A DNA stretch of 64,000 nt from Yinghuangia seranimata. GTDB lineage: Bacteria > Actinomycetota > Actinomycetes > Streptomycetales > Streptomycetaceae. The translations under genes were made by a program, and so were the position numbers. The notes under the pieces were generated by a model. That model was not told where the DNA came from and searched no databases. It saw only the letters and a list, made by a program, of their open reading frames with translations. The stretch is from positions 124,001-188,000 of the forward strand of contig NZ_JASAOI010000017.1 in the NCBI RefSeq assembly GCF_029953285.1. Direction: 5' to 3'. This document shows positions 43,115 to 52,771 of the stretch, piece after piece. Positions within the stretch are counted from its first letter, which is position 1. Each line of letters opens with the position of its first letter.

Positions 43115-44233
43115 TTACGCCGGGTCGGAGATCCGCACGTCGTACGCCTCGGGGTCGGCCTCCGCAGCCGCGAAGCGGAGCAACTCCCGGCCCTCCTCCT
43201 CCGCCTCGGCGCGCCGCGCCGCGTCCAGCGGACGGAACGGGTCGATCTGCAGGACGGCCGTGCCGCCCTTGCGGACGATCTTCCACATGCCCTCGAAGAA
43301 CCCGTCGACCAGCAGCGTTCCGGTCGTCCCGCCGTTGCCCGGCGGCAGGGGCACGCGGCGCTTGCCGACGATGACCCGGGAGCGGTCGGCGTGGGACAGC
43401 AGCAGGTTGTCGTACTCCGGCAGGAACCGCAGCGGCGCCGGCGTCTCGGCGGGTGGCCGTGGGGCGTCCGGGAGGTCGAACAGCTCGGCGCCGTCCGGGC
43501 CGCGGAACCGGACGAGCCGGGGGCCGAGCCGGTCGAAGACCTCGCGCAGACGGGTCAGCCCTGACCACATCTGCGCGTCCTTGACCGAGGCGGGCCCGAA
43601 CGCGCCCAGGTAGCGCAGGACGAACGCGTCGAGCGACGGCGCCGCATCGAACACGCCGCCCAGCCACGTCTCCGCCGGCGTCCACCGCGGCGGGCCGCTC
43701 TGGCCCCACAGCCCGCGAGGCGGCACCTGCACGTTCGGGCGCAGGTGGGTGGCCGCGTAGGCGAGCGCCATCGGGTCGGCGTCCGGCCAGCGCTCGGACA
43801 GCCGTTCGGCGAGCTCGGCGCGGGTGAGCGGCGTGTCGGTGATCAGGGTCCGGCCGTACGCGGACACCGCCTTGTAGTCGGTCCCGGCCAGCGCCTTGCC
43901 GAACACCGAGATCGCGAAGGACCGTTCGAACATCGGGCTGAGCAACGGAACCATCACCCGCGCGTCCGCCGCCGTGACGAGGTGGACGGTCACGCGCATC
44001 AACGGCATCCGCAACGCGTCGCGTGCGGCGAGCAGACCGGCGAGGTCGTCGGTGGCGAAGTCGGCGAGCCGCGTCCACAGCCCGACGTAGGGGGCGTTGG
44101 GCGCCTGCCCCTGCATGCCGACGAGGTGCTGGATCGCCTCGGCGGCACTGCGCCGGTCACGACGCAGCAGCAACTGCCGGTCGAGGGTCGCACGGCTGAG
44201 CGCACGCACGTCCAACTGCGGCGCGCCGGTCAT
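43115..44233 (-). CDS. Winged-helix (HTH_42) protein, AlkZ/YcaQ-like putative DNA glycosylase
   Basis: A 372-residue protein of the winged-helix DNA-binding (HTH_42) family. The N-terminal block AIQHLVGMQGQAPNAPYVGLW holds a Gln-x-Gln at the place of the catalytic QxQ motif of AlkZ-type glycosylases, but with Gly between the Gln residues. Other family blocks are TRAELAERL, LRPNVQVPPRGLWGQSG, YLGAFGPASVKDAQMWSGL, LPEYDNLLLSHADRSRVI and the VDGFFEGMWKI strand. The start is the ATG at 44233. AlkZ proteins unhook DNA crosslinks or give self-resistance; YcaQ is a general repair enzyme. No biosynthetic cluster is visible next to it. The activity is an inference. Confidence 0.78.
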   Translation of the reverse strand: MTGAPQLDVRALSRATLDRQLLLRRDRRSAAEAIQHLVGMQGQAPNAPYVGLWTRLADFATDDLAGLLAARDALRMPLMRVTVHLVTAADARVMVPLLSPMFERSFAISVFGKALAGTDYKAVSAYGRTLITDTPLTRAELAERLSERWPDADPMALAYAATHLRPNVQVPPRGLWGQSGPPRWTPAETWLGGVFDAAPSLDAFVLRYLGAFGPASVKDAQMWSGLTRLREVFDRLGPRLVRFRGPDGAELFDLPDAPRPPAETPAPLRFLPEYDNLLLSHADRSRVIVGKRRVPLPPGNGGTTGTLLVDGFFEGMWKIVRKGGTAVLQIDPFRPLDAARRAEAEEEGRELLRFAAAEADPEAYDVRISDPA

Positions 44234-44325
44234 GGCCGCTCCCTCCGCCTCGGGTCCTCGGGTCCTCGGGTGATCCTTCCGTATCGGCGCGCTCGCGGCT
44301 GGGGCAAGGAGGGTGCGACCGGCCG

Positions 44326-45315
<990 letters not shown>

Positions 45316-45408
45316 TCACCCCCGACCCTATGCGGGGCGTGCGGCCGCCACCCGGCCGAGCCGGTCCGTGTCGGGGCCGGGGCGCTCGGGGGCGGGCACG
45401 GCGTGGCG

Positions 45409-46302
45409 CTATCGGTTGTCGGTGCCCTGGGTGGCGCGCTCGCGCTCAGTGGTGCGGGCCGCGCGGGCGGCCTCCCAGTCGAGGTGGGTGGCGTGGACGC
45501 GGTCCCAGAGCTTGTGGCGGTCCTCCGGGGTGAGGTCGGTCAGGGGGAGGCCGAACACGTCGGCGACTGCGGCGTACCAGTCGCGTTCGGTGGTCAGGTA
45601 GGTCGTGGTCTCGCCCGACGCGTCGATCCGGCGCAGGGCGCAGCCGGTGAGCGAGTCGGTGCCCTTCGCGTCGCGGCGCAGGATCGCGCAGGTGCGGACG
45701 AACGACGACTCGGGCGACGTCGACAGCCACTCGTGCTTCTCGGCGAACGCGTCCATCTCGGTCGTCTCGCGCGCGAAGTCCATGCGCGGGAAGGACCCGC
45801 GCGGGTCGTGCGTGAAGCGCCACCCGCCGGGGACCACGTCGGACGGCGCGAGGGCGTACGAGAACGGGCCCTGGTCGTAGACGCCGGCGCGCAGCGGGAG
45901 CGGCTCGTAGATGCCGTCGCCGAGGCCCACGTCGACGAACCAGTCGCGGGCGTCCACGCGCACGGTGAGCGCGAGGTGGTTGCCGAGCACGCCCGGCGGG
46001 TCCTCGAAGCGCGGCTGGACGCCCCCGGCGTGCCGGGTGACGTGGAAGCCGAGGTGCTCCAGGAGGGCCGCGAAGGCGCCGTTGAGGTGGAAGCAGTAGC
46101 CGCCGCGGCCGGCCGCGATGCGTTCCACCGACGCGGTGGGGTCGATGCTCGCGGGGTCGCCGAACTGCGCGTGCAGGCCCTCGTACGCCACGCGCTCGAC
46201 GTGCGCGCGGTGCAGGGCGAACAGCAGTTCGCTGGACGGCGGCCCAGGTATGTCGTCAAGGCCCAGTCGGGTGAGATATCCGTGCACGTCGATGGTCCTC
46301 AT
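45409..46302 (-). CDS. nat: Arylamine N-acetyltransferase
   Basis: Transfers acetyl from acetyl-CoA to arylamines, or acts in amide synthase reactions. The 297-residue protein has the NAT triad: Cys70 in GRGGYCFHLNGAF, His109 in VLGNHLAL and Asp124 in WFVDVGLGDG. The start at 46302 (MRTIDVHGYLTRLGLDD) matches the family; longer readings are rejected. Ansamycin clusters carry NAT-type amide synthases, but no polyketide genes are nearby, so a detoxification enzyme is more likely. Confidence 0.92.
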   Translation of the reverse strand: MRTIDVHGYLTRLGLDDIPGPPSSELLFALHRAHVERVAYEGLHAQFGDPASIDPTASVERIAAGRGGYCFHLNGAFAALLEHLGFHVTRHAGGVQPRFEDPPGVLGNHLALTVRVDARDWFVDVGLGDGIYEPLPLRAGVYDQGPFSYALAPSDVVPGGWRFTHDPRGSFPRMDFARETTEMDAFAEKHEWLSTSPESSFVRTCAILRRDAKGTDSLTGCALRRIDASGETTTYLTTERDWYAAVADVFGLPLTDLTPEDRHKLWDRVHATHLDWEAARAARTTERERATQGTDNR

Positions 46303-46429
46303 GATCCCGGACTGTATGCGAACGAGGTGACGGGAGCCGAGGATTTCCGGAGGACGTCGTTCCGGCTTCACGCGCACGTCGCACACCGCGGCCCGCCGGG
46401 CCGGGGCCGGCGGGTCGCGCGGGAGGCCG

Positions 46430-47380
46430 TCAGCGGGTCGCGCCGACCAGAGCCCGGAACTCCTTCGGGCTCACGCCGCGTACCCGCTTGAACGCCGTGC
46501 TGAGTGCGAACGGACTTCCGTAACCGACCTGTTGGGCGACCGCCCCGACGGTCGCGTCGGGGGCCCGCAGCAGGTCGGCGGCGAGCGCGAGGCGCCAACT
46601 CGTCAGGTAGGTCATGGGCGGCTCGCCGAGCAGTTCCGCGAACCGCCGGGCGAGTGCGGCGCGCGACACACCGGCGGCGCGCGCGAGGCTCTCGACCGTC
46701 CACGGGTGCGCGGGGTTGCCGTGCAGCATGCGCAGCGCGCGGCCGACGACCGGGTCGCTGTTGGCCTTGTACCAGGCGGGCGCCTCCGCCTCCGGGCGGG
46801 CGAACCAGGCGCGCAGGACGGCGATCAGCAGCAGGTCGAGCAGCCGGTCGAGGACGGCCTCCTGGCCCGGCTCGTCCCGCACGACCTCGCTCTCGAGCAG
46901 CGGGATGATCGGGTTGCTCCACTCGTCGGCGCGCACGGCGAGGAACTTCGGGAGTGCGGCGAGCAGCCGCTGGGTGATCTCGCCTTCGAGCTGGTAGGTG
47001 CCGGTCAGCATGATCGTGTCGCCGTCCGGGTCGTTGCCCCACGAGCGGACGCCGAGGTCCATCATCTCGGACACGTCGACGCCGTCCGGGGTCGTGCAGC
47101 GCTGACCCGGGTGAATGATGATCTGCGGCGGGGTCTCGGGGGCGTCCGCGACGACGTACGGGTCGGGCCCGAGGATCACCGCGACGTCGCCCGGCGCGAG
47201 GTGCACGGGCTCCATGCCGTCGGCTTCCGGCAGGAACCACGCGCTGCCGCGGACCATCGCGACGAGCGTGAGCGGGGCCTCGTCCTGGATCCGGATCGAC
47301 CAGGGCGGGGCGAGGAGCGAGCGGAGCAGGAACGCGCCTTGCGCGCGAGGGCCGTCGAGGAGTCCCGCGAGTGCATCCAT
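46430..47380 (-). CDS. AraC-family regulator with N-terminal cupin domain
   Basis: A 316-residue AraC-type activator. The N-terminal half is an AraC cupin_6-like domain (APLTLVAMVRGSAWFLP, LAPGDVAVILGPDPYVVAD); the C-terminal half holds two helix-turn-helix motifs (WTVESLARAAGVSRAALARRF and GAVAQQVGYGSPFALSTAFKR), ending GVSPKEFRAL. The start at 47380 (MDALAGLLDG) is chosen by family likeness. It is divergent from the DUF1772 gene across about 180 bases and probably controls it. Confidence 0.9.
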   Translation of the reverse strand: MDALAGLLDGPRAQGAFLLRSLLAPPWSIRIQDEAPLTLVAMVRGSAWFLPEADGMEPVHLAPGDVAVILGPDPYVVADAPETPPQIIIHPGQRCTTPDGVDVSEMMDLGVRSWGNDPDGDTIMLTGTYQLEGEITQRLLAALPKFLAVRADEWSNPIIPLLESEVVRDEPGQEAVLDRLLDLLLIAVLRAWFARPEAEAPAWYKANSDPVVGRALRMLHGNPAHPWTVESLARAAGVSRAALARRFAELLGEPPMTYLTSWRLALAADLLRAPDATVGAVAQQVGYGSPFALSTAFKRVRGVSPKEFRALVGATR

Positions 47381-47558
47381 GCGCACCAGCCTAGAACACG
47401 CGTGAGACGAACGCTTATGCAATTGCGCTTCACGGCCATGGGAAGTCTCGCCGATCCGGCCTTGAATAGAGACATCGAAAGGGCGGGACACACCGCCGGA
47501 GGCACACAGACACCGCTCGCCGCGGACCGCGGCGGACCGCGAACTCGGAGGACACCCC

Positions 47559-48260
47559 ATGACCGCGACCCACGACAGCCCCGCCCCGCAGCAGACCTAC
47601 CTGACCGGCGGCCCCGCGTACCGTCACCCCGAGCAGCCGAACCACCAGCAGCCGGCCGACCCGTGGTCGCGGTGGACGCAGCGCCGCGACGAGTACGGCC
47701 AGGAGCACATCCCCGCGCCGAGCGGCCGCGGTTCCGGCGCGGAGGCCGCGGCCGGCGGCGGCAAGCGCGACGCGCTCGACATCGTGCTGGTCGCCGCGAC
47801 CGTCGCGATGGGCCTGATCGCGGGCGTCTACTACGCGTTCTCGGTCGCGGTCATGCCGGGCCTGGGCGCGACCGACGACCGCACCTTCATCGGCGCCATG
47901 CAGCAGATCAACGTAAAGATCGAGAACCCGCTGTTCTTCGCGAGCTTCTTCGGCGCGTTCGGCCTCAGCCTGGCGGCCGCGATCATGCAGCGGAAGCGCG
48001 GCGGCGGCCAGGTGTTCAAGATGATCGTCATCGGCCTGGGGCTGTACACGCTCGGCCTGGTCACCACGATGGGCTTCAACATCCCGCTGAACAACGGCCT
48101 CAAGGACGCCGGCGACCCGGCCGCGATCGCCGACCCGGCGCACGTCCGCGACACGTTCGAGAACCCGTGGCTGGTCTGGAACGCGGTGCGCGCGCTGGCC
48201 TCGACCGCCGCGATCGGCTTCCTCGGCTGGGCGCTGGTGCTCCGCGGCCGCCGCGGATGA
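47559..48260 (+). CDS. DUF1772 (anthrone oxygenase-like) membrane protein
   Basis: A 233-residue protein. An 80-residue Gln/Pro/Gly-rich cytoplasmic head precedes four hydrophobic segments (about 75-97, 125-145, 153-172, 205-225). The DUF1772 pattern GVYYAFSVAVMPGL...NPLFFASFFGAF...PLNNGL...WNAVRALAS is clear. Some family members are anthrone oxygenases; most are uncharacterised. An AraC gene is divergent upstream, suggesting inducible expression. The long N-terminal tail is unusual for DUF1772. Confidence 0.85.
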   Translation: MTATHDSPAPQQTYLTGGPAYRHPEQPNHQQPADPWSRWTQRRDEYGQEHIPAPSGRGSGAEAAAGGGKRDALDIVLVAATVAMGLIAGVYYAFSVAVMPGLGATDDRTFIGAMQQINVKIENPLFFASFFGAFGLSLAAAIMQRKRGGGQVFKMIVIGLGLYTLGLVTTMGFNIPLNNGLKDAGDPAAIADPAHVRDTFENPWLVWNAVRALASTAAIGFLGWALVLRGRRG

Positions 48261-48397
48261 GGCGGGTAGTACGAGACGCACGGACGGTACGGAGCCCGCG
48301 GACGACGCGGGACAGCCGGGCGGGCCCGGTCGTTCGAGGGAGACCTCGGGCGGCCGGGCCCTTCGGCGTGTTCGGCCCCGTGCGCGTGCCGGGCCGG

Positions 48398-48580
48398 TCA
48401 GGGGGCGGCGGCCGCCTCCTCGGGCACGGCCACGGTGATGCTGCGCCAGCCGTAGTCCGGGTTGTCGCTGTTGCGTACCAGGTCCCGCGCCGAGACCAGG
48501 ACCTCCATGTCGCGCAGGCGCGCGACGATGTGGGCCACGGCGGCGGCCGGCCCCACCAGGTCGACGTCAATATGCTGCAC
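48398..48580 (-). CDS. Small hypothetical protein (60 aa)
   Basis: MQHIDVDLVGPAAAVAHIVA begins a 60-residue chain with a beta-helix-beta look and a charged C-terminus (ITVAVPEE). Its upstream region is locally AT-richer (TCAATATGC), suggesting a promoter. The ribosome site is weak. The compact composition is protein-like, but it could be chance. No homologue is recognised. Confidence 0.5.
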   Translation of the reverse strand: MQHIDVDLVGPAAAVAHIVARLRDMEVLVSARDLVRNSDNPDYGWRSITVAVPEEAAAAP

Positions 48581-48650
48581 GCCTGATCAACGAGCCGGAC
48601 GCGGCGACGCAACGGCCGGTTCGGTCGCGTATGGACATCTGCCGCGCAGG

Positions 48651-49094
48651 CTAGGGGTGGTACGTGTCCGCGATCGAGCTCACCGCGGCCCACATCACGA
48701 CAAGGCCGACCATCCAGCCGCCCACGGCCGCGTACCGCAGCGTGCGCCACCGCGACAGGATCGCCAGCGTGCCCGCGACGGCCAGGGGGAAGCCGCCGAA
48801 CCACGGGATCTGCCCGCACAGCGCCTGCCCGTGCGCGGTGCAGATGAGCGCCGTCGACTGCGACGGGCACGGGTCGCTCATCAGGGCGAAGAGCGGCAGG
48901 ATCATCATCGAGAACACGGTCGCCGACCACAGCGGGATGAGGGCGAGCGCCTTCATCCAGGCGCGGCCGTGCGCCGGGACATCCGGCGGGTAGGCCGGCG
49001 GCCAGACCGCCGCCCCTGTGGCGAACGCGCCGGGTGCCAGGCCCCATCCGGTGTACGGCGCCGGCCGATCCGTGTGCTGCCCCCGTGTCGTCAT
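48651..49094 (-). CDS. Small membrane protein of unknown function
   Basis: A 147-residue protein starting at 49094 (MTTRGQHTDRPAPYTGWGLA). Three or four hydrophobic segments lie at about 47-66, 92-110 and 118-140 (YAAVGGWMVGLVVMWAAVSS). Two Cys pairs (CPSQSTALIC, CGQIPW) lie in an apparent extracytoplasmic loop and could form disulfides. A longer reading upstream is Arg-rich and rejected. Function unknown. Confidence 0.72.
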   Translation of the reverse strand: MTTRGQHTDRPAPYTGWGLAPGAFATGAAVWPPAYPPDVPAHGRAWMKALALIPLWSATVFSMMILPLFALMSDPCPSQSTALICTAHGQALCGQIPWFGGFPLAVAGTLAILSRWRTLRYAAVGGWMVGLVVMWAAVSSIADTYHP

Positions 49095-49162
49095 GTGTCC
49101 AGCCTCGCCGGGAGACGTGCTCGCGGGGACCGCACGGGTACTCAGATTCCGGCCCGGGGTAC

Positions 49163-49447
49163 TCAGACGGTCGTGGGCCAGACCTCGAACACGCCCATGC
49201 CCTCGGGCGGTTCGTCGTGCCGTTCGACGGAGTCGACGGCCGACTCCGGAGAACCGTGCGCGACCCACGCCTCCATCGTCTCGACCTGGTCGCGGGTGCC
49301 CTCGAACACCGCCTCGACGCGGCCGTCACGGCGGTTGCGCACCCAGCCGGCGACCCCCGCGGCGCGCGCCGCCGCCTCGCAGTCGGCGCGGAAGTACACG
49401 CCCTGCACGCGGCCGGACACCAGGACTCGAACGCGGACGACCATCAC
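49163..49447 (-). CDS. acyP: Acylphosphatase
   Basis: Hydrolyses acyl phosphates. The 94-residue sequence has the signature SGRVQGVYFR with catalytic Arg20 and GWVRNRRDG with catalytic Asn38, then VEAVFEGTRDQVETM. The fold is the small alpha/beta sandwich. It starts MMVVRVRVLV; the first or second Met could be the start. It follows a terminator after the VOC gene, so it is probably a separate unit. Confidence 0.93.
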   Translation of the reverse strand: MMVVRVRVLVSGRVQGVYFRADCEAAARAAGVAGWVRNRRDGRVEAVFEGTRDQVETMEAWVAHGSPESAVDSVERHDEPPEGMGVFEVWPTTV

Positions 49448-49486
49448 CGCATTGTCCGGTACCCCGGGCGCCCGCCCGCGGGGGAC

Positions 49487-49507
49487 ACGCCGCCGGTGAG
49501 GCGGCGT
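49487..49507 (-). terminator. Terminator after the VOC/PhnB gene
   Basis: ACGCCGCC / GGCGGCGT, a perfect 8-bp stem with a GGTGA loop, 35 bases past the gene's stop. Confidence 0.7.
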
Positions 49508-49541
49508 CCTCGACCGTCTGTTCGTCCGTCTGAACGTCCGC

Positions 49542-50045
49542 CTACTCGCCGGTCGTTTCGCCCGCGAACGCGCGGCGCAGTCCGGCCAGGTCGATCTTGC
49601 CCATCTTCAGCATGGCCTCCATGGCGCGCGACGCCTTCGCCGGGTCGGGGTCGCTCACCATGTCGTCGAGTTCCTTGGGGAACACCTGCCAGGACACCCC
49701 GAAGCGGTCCTTGACCCAGCCGCACGGGCCCTTCTCGCCGCCCTCGGACAGCCGCTCCCAGTAGTAGTCGACCTCGTCCTGGTCGTCGCACGGGACCTGG
49801 AACGAGATCGCCTCGTTGAACGTGAACATGGGGCCGCCGTTGAGGCCGACGAAGCGCTGGCCGTTGACCTCGAACTCGACCGTCATGACGCCGCCGGCCT
49901 CGCGCATGCTGTTCTCGGGGTAGCGGGTGACGCGGCCGATGCTGCCGTTCTTGAAGACGGCCATGTAGTGCTCGGCGGCCTCCTCGGCCTGGGTGTCGAA
50001 CCACAGGCACACAGGGAAACCGTTGCCGTTCGCGGTGCCGGTCAT
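49542..50045 (-). CDS. VOC-superfamily (PhnB/3-demethylubiquinone methyltransferase-like) protein
   Basis: A 167-residue protein with the glyoxalase/PhnB fold. Typical blocks are FPVCLWFDTQAEEAAEHYMA, VTRYPENSMREAGGVMTVEF, GQRFVGLNGGP, FNEAISFQVPCDDQDEVDYY and CGWVKDRFGVSWQVFP; the C-terminal tail (ASRAMEAMLKMGKIDLAGL) is the usual one. The older family name (3-demethylubiquinone-9 methyltransferase) is misleading; its enzymatic role is unknown. Confidence 0.88.
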   Translation of the reverse strand: MTGTANGNGFPVCLWFDTQAEEAAEHYMAVFKNGSIGRVTRYPENSMREAGGVMTVEFEVNGQRFVGLNGGPMFTFNEAISFQVPCDDQDEVDYYWERLSEGGEKGPCGWVKDRFGVSWQVFPKELDDMVSDPDPAKASRAMEAMLKMGKIDLAGLRRAFAGETTGE

Positions 50046-50177
50046 GGGGACCTCCTCGGGGGCTGGGTGGGCCTTCCTACCCCCTTAGACCGGGCGGGCA
50101 CCGCGGACTCATCGGTGTCCGCCCGGACAGCCCAAGATTTTCTTTGCCGGGATTCCCCGCGGGGTCCTCTACCGCGA

Positions 50178-50229
50178 TTCCTTGCCCCGGTTCCTTGCCC
50201 CGGTTCCCTTCCCCGGTTCTCTACCGGGT
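50178..50229. repeat. Four 13-nt tandem units at a gene end
   Basis: TTCCTTGCCCCGG occurs twice exactly, followed by two diverged 13-nt units (TTCCCTTCCCCGG, then TTCTCTACCGGG-like). The array overlaps the stop codon of the methyltransferase gene (50221). It may have arisen by slippage and may form a weak 3' end structure. Confidence 0.65.
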
Positions 50230-51060
50230 TCCGGACGGCGCCTCGGCCCGCAGCGAGTACAGGACGGGCAGGTACGAGTCACCGAACGGGAGCCGGTAGC
50301 GGCCGTCCCCGCCCTCGGGCAGCAGGCCGCGCGGGTCGAACTCGGCGTCGGTGTGCTCGGCCAGGTGCCGCACGACCAGCCCGGCGTTCGCGGCGGCGGT
50401 CACGATCTCGCCGAGCGAGTACGGGTACTGCACGGTCTCCTGCGCCGGCATCTCCAGGTCGGCGTCGGCGTACGTGCCGGTCACGGTCTCGCGGTGCGGG
50501 GCGCCGCCGCCGTACGGCCAGTCGACGAGCAGCGGGTCGAGCCGGCCGACGGTCTGGTACGCCGGGTGCAGGTCGACCAGCACCAGGCTGCCGCCGGGAC
50601 GCAGCGCCGCGGCGGCCCCGCCCATCCAGGCGGCCAGGTCGCCGATCCAGCACAGCACGCCGTACGTGGCCACGACGACGTCGAAGCGTCCCGCGAGGCT
50701 CGCGGGCAGCCGCTGCGTGTCGGCCTCGACGAACGCGGCGTCCACCCCGGCGCGCCCGGCCAGTTCGCGCGCGCGTTCGACGGCGACGGGCGAGAAGTCC
50801 ACGCCGGTCGCGCGGGCGCCGAGCCTCGCCCAGTTGACCGTGTCCATGCCGAAGTGGCAGTGCAGGTGCAGCAGGTCCTTGCCGGCCACGTCGCCGACGA
50901 GCTCGCGCTCGAGCGCGTAGAGGGTCTGGCGGCCGGTCAGGAAGGAGTCGACGTCGTAGAAGCGGTCGGCTTCGGTCGACCCGTGGCGTGTGGCACGGAC
51001 ATCCCACAGCGCCCTGTTGAGCGCGGTTCCGGCGTCCATGGCCGTGTGTTCTTCACCCAT
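50221..51060 (-). CDS. Class I SAM-dependent methyltransferase
   Basis: A 279-residue (or 272 from 51039) methyltransferase. Motif I reads GKDLLHLHCHFGMDTVNWAR, an unusual HLHCHFG in place of the more common DxGCGxG but known from this subgroup. Motif II/III follow (GVDFSPVAVERARELA, FDVVVATYGVLCWI), and RPGGSLVLVDLHP. The substrate is unknown. The gene's 3' end carries the 13-nt repeats. Confidence 0.85.
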   Translation of the reverse strand: MGEEHTAMDAGTALNRALWDVRATRHGSTEADRFYDVDSFLTGRQTLYALERELVGDVAGKDLLHLHCHFGMDTVNWARLGARATGVDFSPVAVERARELAGRAGVDAAFVEADTQRLPASLAGRFDVVVATYGVLCWIGDLAAWMGGAAAALRPGGSLVLVDLHPAYQTVGRLDPLLVDWPYGGGAPHRETVTGTYADADLEMPAQETVQYPYSLGEIVTAAANAGLVVRHLAEHTDAEFDPRGLLPEGGDGRYRLPFGDSYLPVLYSLRAEAPSGTR

Positions 51061-51125
51061 GCGAGGACCCTGTCATACCGGGTCAACAGGTATATCGACC
51101 GCCGGTGCCGTGCGGGCAAGTCGGC

Positions 51126-52670
51126 TCAGTAGTACTTCCGCAGCTTCGGCCAGAGCGTCGACCACGGCTCGGCGGGGCCCGCGCACAGCAGGACGACCGC
51201 GTGCTGTTCCTCGTTGTCGACGCCGTGGCCGTTGTCGACCAGGCCCACCTGGCGGCAGTCGGTGAAGTGGGACTCCTGGCGGGCGATCTTGTCCTTCTTC
51301 GCGACGATCAGGACCGGACCCGGGGTGGTGTCCGACGGGCGGCCCCAGGCGTAGAAGTTCACGTGGCCGGAGTAGGGGTACGGGAGGCCCAGGTCGGGGC
51401 CGTAGCGGGCGAGGGCGCCGGCTTCGCCGTAGTTGCTCGCGTAGAGCACGGCGTGCGGGCGCTCGTCCGCCGGTATCTGCGCCCAGCCGTCGGCCACCGT
51501 GTGTACGAATGTCTGCCAGCCGACCTGCTCGCCCTGCTCCTGGTCGATCGCGTTGGGGATGGCCAGGTGCTCGGGCGGGAGCAGCGGAAGGGCGAGCACG
51601 GCGTTGGACGCCGCCAGCGCGACGCCGAGCGCGACCACCAGCCGTCCCCGCGCACGGCGACGACCTCCGCCACGGGCGACCCAGTCCAGCACCGGCTCGC
51701 AGCCCGCCGCCATGATCACGATCAGCAACGGCAGGGCGTAGTAGGCCTTTCCGCCCACCGCGACGACGAACACGCAGGTGATGCCATACGCGTACGCGAT
51801 CGACCGCGCCCACTGCAGCTCCGGATCGCGCAGGAGCCGCCGCAGCCCGGCCACCCAGACCGGGATCAACAGTGGGGACAGGAACAGCAGTTGCTGCGGA
51901 ACGAACATGGTGCGGTTCATCGCACCGTCCCTGCCGCTGATCCCGTGCGCGACGGCCAGCTGCGGCCACCCGTGGGTCGCCTGCCACCACAGGTTCGGCA
52001 GCACCAGCACCAGCGCGACGGCCGCACCGGCGAGCGGCCACCACCCCGCGAGCACCCGTCGAGGCCCGGCGACCAGCACCCCCGCCAGCAGCGCGCCGAC
52101 GAGCAGCACCACCAGGTCCTTGTTCTGCCCGCCGACGCCGACCGCGAGCCCCAGCGCGAACCACCAGCGCACGTCGCCGGTCCGCAGAAGCCGCAGGGCG
52201 ACCCAGGTGACGACGAGCCACATCAGCACGTCGAACGTCGCCGTCGACACCATGTGCCCGACGGCCAGCACCAGTCCGGACACCGCGGCGCACCCCGCGG
52301 CGGCCACCTGCACCCGCGCCCCGCCGCCGAACTCCCGTGCCACCAGGCCGACGACGACCACGATCGCCATCGCGGCCAACGTGGCGACCACCCGCAACCC
52401 GGCCGGCGACTCCCCGAACAGCTCCGTCGACGCCCGCGCCAACAGCGGTGTCAGCGGCGGCTGGTCGTCGTAGCCCCAGTCGAGGTGCCGTCCGGCGGCG
52501 AGGAAGTACAGCTCGTCGCGGTGGAACCCGTACCGCCCGGACACCGCGGTGAGCACCGCCCCGAGCCCGACCGCGACCCCGCCCACTCCGCGGCCGGCGA
52601 ACGCCCTTACGCCCGGCCGCGAGTGGTCGGCCACCGTCGGCCTCACCGCCGCTCTGACGTCCTCCACCAT
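51126..52670 (-). CDS. GT39/ArnT-like polytopic glycosyltransferase
   Basis: A 514-residue membrane enzyme of the PMT/ArnT (GT-C) superfamily. The N-terminal FHRDELYFLAAGRHLDWGYD holds the first-loop Asp-Glu typical of GT-C enzymes, followed by QPPLTPLLARAS; about ten membrane segments follow and a C-terminal soluble domain after about residue 390. Such enzymes transfer sugars from polyprenyl phosphate to lipids or proteins. The acceptor cannot be inferred. It is preceded on the minus strand by a hairpin ending the upstream unit. Confidence 0.85.
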   Translation of the reverse strand: MVEDVRAAVRPTVADHSRPGVRAFAGRGVGGVAVGLGAVLTAVSGRYGFHRDELYFLAAGRHLDWGYDDQPPLTPLLARASTELFGESPAGLRVVATLAAMAIVVVVGLVAREFGGGARVQVAAAGCAAVSGLVLAVGHMVSTATFDVLMWLVVTWVALRLLRTGDVRWWFALGLAVGVGGQNKDLVVLLVGALLAGVLVAGPRRVLAGWWPLAGAAVALVLVLPNLWWQATHGWPQLAVAHGISGRDGAMNRTMFVPQQLLFLSPLLIPVWVAGLRRLLRDPELQWARSIAYAYGITCVFVVAVGGKAYYALPLLIVIMAAGCEPVLDWVARGGGRRRARGRLVVALGVALAASNAVLALPLLPPEHLAIPNAIDQEQGEQVGWQTFVHTVADGWAQIPADERPHAVLYASNYGEAGALARYGPDLGLPYPYSGHVNFYAWGRPSDTTPGPVLIVAKKDKIARQESHFTDCRQVGLVDNGHGVDNEEQHAVVLLCAGPAEPWSTLWPKLRKYY

Positions 52671-52708
52671 GCGCAGTGCCCCCCGCCCCCACCCGTCTCG
52701 ATTCGACA

Positions 52709-52734
52709 GACCCCCTGTCTACCTCCCGGGGGTC
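52709..52734 (-). terminator. Hairpin between the barrel-protein gene and the GT39-like gene
   Basis: GACCCCC / GGGGGTC, a 7-bp stem with a 12-nt loop, lies 38 bases past the upstream gene's stop. Confidence 0.55.
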
Positions 52735-52771
52735 CGTCTTCGGAGGGTGTTCGCGAAAGCGCCCGCGCTAA

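Noticed and set aside
45409-46302. Amide synthase of an ansamycin cluster
   Set aside because: No polyketide synthase or AHBA genes lie within the window; an ordinary NAT is the simpler reading.
50178-50229. 13-nt tandem units as a CRISPR or regulatory array
   Set aside because: Units are contiguous without spacers and decay quickly; slippage explains them.
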